The notes under the pieces were generated by a model that did no database searches, was not told the origin of the DNA, and saw only the letters and a program-made list of their open reading frames with translations. This document shows, one piece after another, positions 61,594 through 64,000 of a stretch of DNA of 64,000 nucleotides. The stretch covers positions 1 to 64,000 of the forward strand of contig NZ_LT607410.1 in assembly GCF_900091515.1 (NCBI RefSeq), in the 5' to 3' direction. The first letter of the stretch is position 1, and each line of letters begins with the position of its first letter. This DNA comes from Micromonospora purpureochromogenes (lineage in GTDB: Bacteria; Actinomycetota; Actinomycetes; Mycobacteriales; Micromonosporaceae). The translations under genes and the position numbers were made by a program.

Positions 61594-62036
61594 GTCTCTC
61601 CCCGACCTCACTCCTGCTCTATGCCCGATCCGGGCCCTGTTGCACCCCACCGGACCACCGGCGGTCCGGATGTCCAACGTAACGCGCCGCCGGGGTTTCG
61701 GGTTTCGCGGGCGGCAAACAGCCTCCGCGCGGCGGGCGCCACGGCGCCGCGCGGGCTTCACGGGCCGGACGGCGCCACCGTACACCGTGGGTAGGGCCGG
61801 AGGCGGGCCACTGTGACGATGGCGGACCCTCGGCCGAGGGTCACCGAGCCGTTTTACCGGCCGAACCGCCGCCCGGCTGTCCCCGATCGGACACCTCGCC
61901 GCCGCGCCCGCCTGACCCGGCCTGATCGACTCCGTTACGGCGAGACGGCGGTGTCCCGGTGGCCCTCATGCCGCCACCTCGCGCCGGCCTGGAGTCGACC
62001 TTGCAGGCCCGCCCGCCCCCTCTCCCGAGCCGGTGG
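61594..62036. other. Upstream region of topA
   Basis: About 440 bp without a supported gene. It must hold the topA promoter on the minus strand, which in actinobacteria responds to supercoiling. No clear repeats or operators are visible. Confidence 0.5.
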
Positions 62037-62654
62037 TCAGGTCGGGATCGGCCAGGCCTCCGGCGGGGCGGCCGACGGCCGCTCGCCGACCAGCTCGGCC
62101 AGCCGGGTCAGCCGCCGACGGCCGGCGATCCGGAAGGCCGGCCCGCCGTCCTCGGGCTCCGACACCGCCGTCGGCAGGCCCACGGCGGCGAGCGCCGCCC
62201 GCACCGTCGGCCACCACTCCTCATCCCCTGGGCCGAGCCCGAGCAGGAACCCCGCGGGGTCGGACCGGCCGGCGGCGGCCAGCCAGAGCCGCAGCCGCCG
62301 ACCGTTGAGATGGAAATGCGCGGGCGGGCGCTTGCCGCCCGCGTCGGCCAGCCAGGCCGTCGCCAGCGGCGCGAGGGTCCGCGCGTACGAGGTGCGCACG
62401 GCGTACCGCTGGTCCTCGGTCGCCTCCCAGCTCGCGGCCAGCCCCCGCAACCCGAGCTCGGCGACGAGCACGTGCACCCGCCAGGCGGCGTCGACCACGA
62501 TCGAGAGTCGGGCGGTATGCCCCATCCGGCCCACCTCACCGGGGCCGGCGAGCAGGCCGGCCAGGTCGGCGACGGACGGGTCCGCCGCCTCGGTGCCGAA
62601 CAGCGAGAGCTGGCGCACCGGTTCGGGGGGTGAGTCGGGAGGGGTCAGCGACAC
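62037..62654 (-). CDS. Hypothetical cytoplasmic protein
   Basis: A 205-residue protein beginning VSLTPPDSPPEPVRQLSLFG. It has a conserved-looking helical/strand core (LSIVVDAAWRVHVLVAELGL; VRTSYARTLAPLATAWLADA) and no membrane segment. GTG 62654 lies 9 bp inside the 3' end of the lipoprotein gene, so translation is coupled. I do not recognise a characterised family. Confidence 0.75.
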   Translation of the reverse strand: MSLTPPDSPPEPVRQLSLFGTEAADPSVADLAGLLAGPGEVGRMGHTARLSIVVDAAWRVHVLVAELGLRGLAASWEATEDQRYAVRTSYARTLAPLATAWLADAGGKRPPAHFHLNGRRLRLWLAAAGRSDPAGFLLGLGPGDEEWWPTVRAALAAVGLPTAVSEPEDGGPAFRIAGRRRLTRLAELVGERPSAAPPEAWPIPT

Positions 62655-63187
62655 TCCGGAACCTCGTGAAAGGCCTGTTTGAGCTCTTGATCGTTGAGCC
62701 GGCTGGTGTCCAGCGCGCTCGCGTCGTACTCCTTGGTGAGCGTCTCGACCGTGGCCTTGACGCCGTCGTAGAAGGTGCTGGCCTCGCCGGTGCCCAGCCC
62801 CTCGATGGTGTCGCGGGCCCGGCCGTACGCGTCCCGGACCTTCGCCAGGGTGGTCTGGAACCCCTTGGAGATCTCCTCGCCGTGCTCGGTCTCCGGGACA
62901 CCCGCGTCGGCGACCCTGCGCCGGGCGGTCTCGCTGGCGTCCGCCGCGCCGGCGAAGAGCCGGACCAGGTTCTCCTTGGCCTGCGCCGGGGTGGTCTGCG
63001 CGGTCATCTGCTGGTCGGTGCTGCTGGTGAGCTTGCTGATCTCGGCCCGCCAGGGGGTGAGCGCCTCGCAGACCGAGGCGGCCCAGGCCCGCGGGGTGGG
63101 CCCACCGCCGCAGGCGGCGACGGCGAGCACGAGCGTGGCCAGGACCACCGTGAGCTTTCCGGCGGCTGTCGCCCGGCACCTACGCAT
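62645..63187 (-). CDS. Lipoprotein, unknown function
   Basis: A 180-residue exported lipoprotein. The signal has a basic start (MRRCRATAAGK), a hydrophobic core (LTVVLATLVLAV) and lipobox AVAAC with the lipidated cysteine near residue 26. The mature part is helical and charged (KENLVRLFAGAADASETARR). No domain is recognised. It is the first gene of a pair with the 205-residue protein. Confidence 0.82.
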   Translation of the reverse strand: MRRCRATAAGKLTVVLATLVLAVAACGGGPTPRAWAASVCEALTPWRAEISKLTSSTDQQMTAQTTPAQAKENLVRLFAGAADASETARRRVADAGVPETEHGEEISKGFQTTLAKVRDAYGRARDTIEGLGTGEASTFYDGVKATVETLTKEYDASALDTSRLNDQELKQAFHEVPECR

Positions 63188-63301
63188 GCGTTGCAGCGTA
63201 CGGCCTCCGCGCCGATGCGCCACCGCTCAGGTTTGCCGCCCACCGGGCGCGGCGGACGGGTTCCCGGCCGGCGGTCGGCCGACCGGGAACCCACCGTCGC
63301 C

Positions 63302-64000
63302 TCAGGCGTTGACCGTCTCCGCCCGCTCCGGGCTGCCCGCGCCGGAGCCGCCGTCGGAGGAGTCCATCGCCACGCCCTTGCGCTTGCTGAACACCACCGC
63401 GGCCACCACGATCAGGGTCGCGACCAGCGCGATCGCCAGCCGCAGCGGGTTGTTGCGGTCGTCGCCCACGCTCCACGCCACCACGGCCGGCGCGATCAGC
63501 AGCGAGACCAGGTTCATCACCTTGATCAGCGGGTTGATCGCCGGGCCGGCGGTGTCCTTGAACGGGTCGCCGACGGTGTCGCCGATGACCGTCGCGGCGT
63601 GCGAGTCGGAGCCCTTGCCGCCGTACGCGCCGTCCTCGACCAGCTTCTTGGCGTTGTCCCAGGCGCCACCGGAGTTGGCCAGGAAGACCGCCATCAGCGT
63701 GCCGGCACCGATCGCCCCGGCCAGGTACGCCGCCAGCGCGCCGGGCCCGAGGCCGAAGCCGACCGCGATCGGCGCGAGGATGGCCAGCAGGCCGGGGGTC
63801 ATCAGCTCGCGCTGCGCGTCCCGGGTGCAGATGTCGACGACCTTGCCGTACTCGGGGCGCTGGGTGCGGTCCATGATTCCGGGCAGTTCGCGGAACTGCC
63901 GGCGCACCTCCATCACCACGGCCCCCGCCGAGCGGGACACCGCGTTGATGGCCAGCCCGGAGAAGAGGAAGACCACCGCCGCGCCGATGATCAGACCGAC
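63302..64000 (-). CDS. hppA: Membrane-bound proton-translocating pyrophosphatase (C-terminal part)
   Basis: The window ends inside the gene; the visible part covers about the last 230 residues. The H+-PPase signature DTVGDPFKDTAGPAINPLIK is intact, as are AYLAGAIGAGTLMAVFLANS and SGGAWDNAKKLVEDG. Several membrane helices are clear. The enzyme hydrolyses pyrophosphate and pumps protons (or sodium) out of the cytoplasm. The cation-specificity residues cannot be assessed because they lie outside the window. Confidence 0.95.
   Translation of the reverse strand, partial: VGLIIGAAVVFLFSGLAINAVSRSAGAVVMEVRRQFRELPGIMDRTQRPEYGKVVDICTRDAQRELMTPGLLAILAPIAVGFGLGPGALAAYLAGAIGAGTLMAVFLANSGGAWDNAKKLVEDGAYGGKGSDSHAATVIGDTVGDPFKDTAGPAINPLIKVMNLVSLLIAPAVVAWSVGDDRNNPLRLAIALVATLIVVAAVVFSKRKGVAMDSSDGGSGAGSPERAETVNA

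Noticed and set aside
61813..62682. Plus-strand frame upstream of topA and over the 205-residue gene
   Set aside because: It is rich in Arg, Pro and Ser, antisense to a better gene, and has no domain.

Overview
This window is high-GC actinobacterial chromosome. Protein families and gene order point to the family Micromonosporaceae, most likely Micromonospora or a close relative. The clues are futalosine-pathway menaquinone synthesis, the bacterial XPB/helicase-associated neighbourhood, Ku and LigD, a fused MFS transporter/dTMP kinase, an EspC-like type VII substrate, a DUF5753 regulator and an SCO6745-family protein. Many genes start with GTG.

Layout. (1) 1-17000 is mostly housekeeping: mqnD, a cold-shock protein, HAD phosphatases, a helicase-associated/WYL-like protein, an L,D-transpeptidase, a compact NHEJ cluster (polymerase, ligase, Ku), an FKBP isomerase, a quinone-reductase-like enzyme, an acyl-CoA ligase and a NUDIX hydrolase. 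It holds one clear scar: the first 32 codons of an XPB helicase at 6478-6573. (2) 17000-24000 holds a secreted DUF11-like protein, apparently inserted beside the NUDIX gene with a 30-bp target duplication, then EamA and DHA2 transporters, a LysR regulator, a 3'-truncated MFS gene and a PfpI protein. (3) 24000-30400 is an ADP-heptose and glycosyltransferase group (HldE-like kinase/cytidylyltransferase, GT2, GT9) followed by Hsp20 and DUF2231 genes. (4) 30400-47300 is an accessory region with many broken genes (SUFU, glyoxalase, methyltransferase), a secreted serine protease, a secreted beta-propeller-like protein and an ArsR/MFS pair. It ends in a degenerate integrative element in the 3' end of tRNA-Thr(CGT). 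Two copies of the tRNA 3' end bound this element. It carries two nested insertion sequences, a lower-GC cargo of unknown membrane proteins, and a fusion point where a DUF5753 regulator and a tyrosine integrase have both lost their 5' ends. (5) 47300-64000 returns to conserved chromosome: a membrane phosphoesterase, PSP1/RicT, a YbaB/EspC-like operon, holB, the MFS-tmk fusion, an aldolase-like PLP enzyme, a TetR regulator divergent from a sugar-lactone oxidase, topA and the 3' part of the proton pyrophosphatase gene.

Genes that work together: polymerase + ligase + Ku (double-strand break repair); HldE + GT2 + GT9 (heptose activation and transfer to a surface glycan); holB + tmk (replication and nucleotide supply); ArsR + MFS (a self-regulated exporter); TetR + oxidase (a regulated oxidoreductase, with a clear palindrome between them). 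The most informative material is genome archaeology: tandem integration at tRNA-Thr, nested insertion sequences whose order can be read from target duplications, and several deletion scars. All assignments come from reading the sequence and recalled family knowledge; no database search was run.
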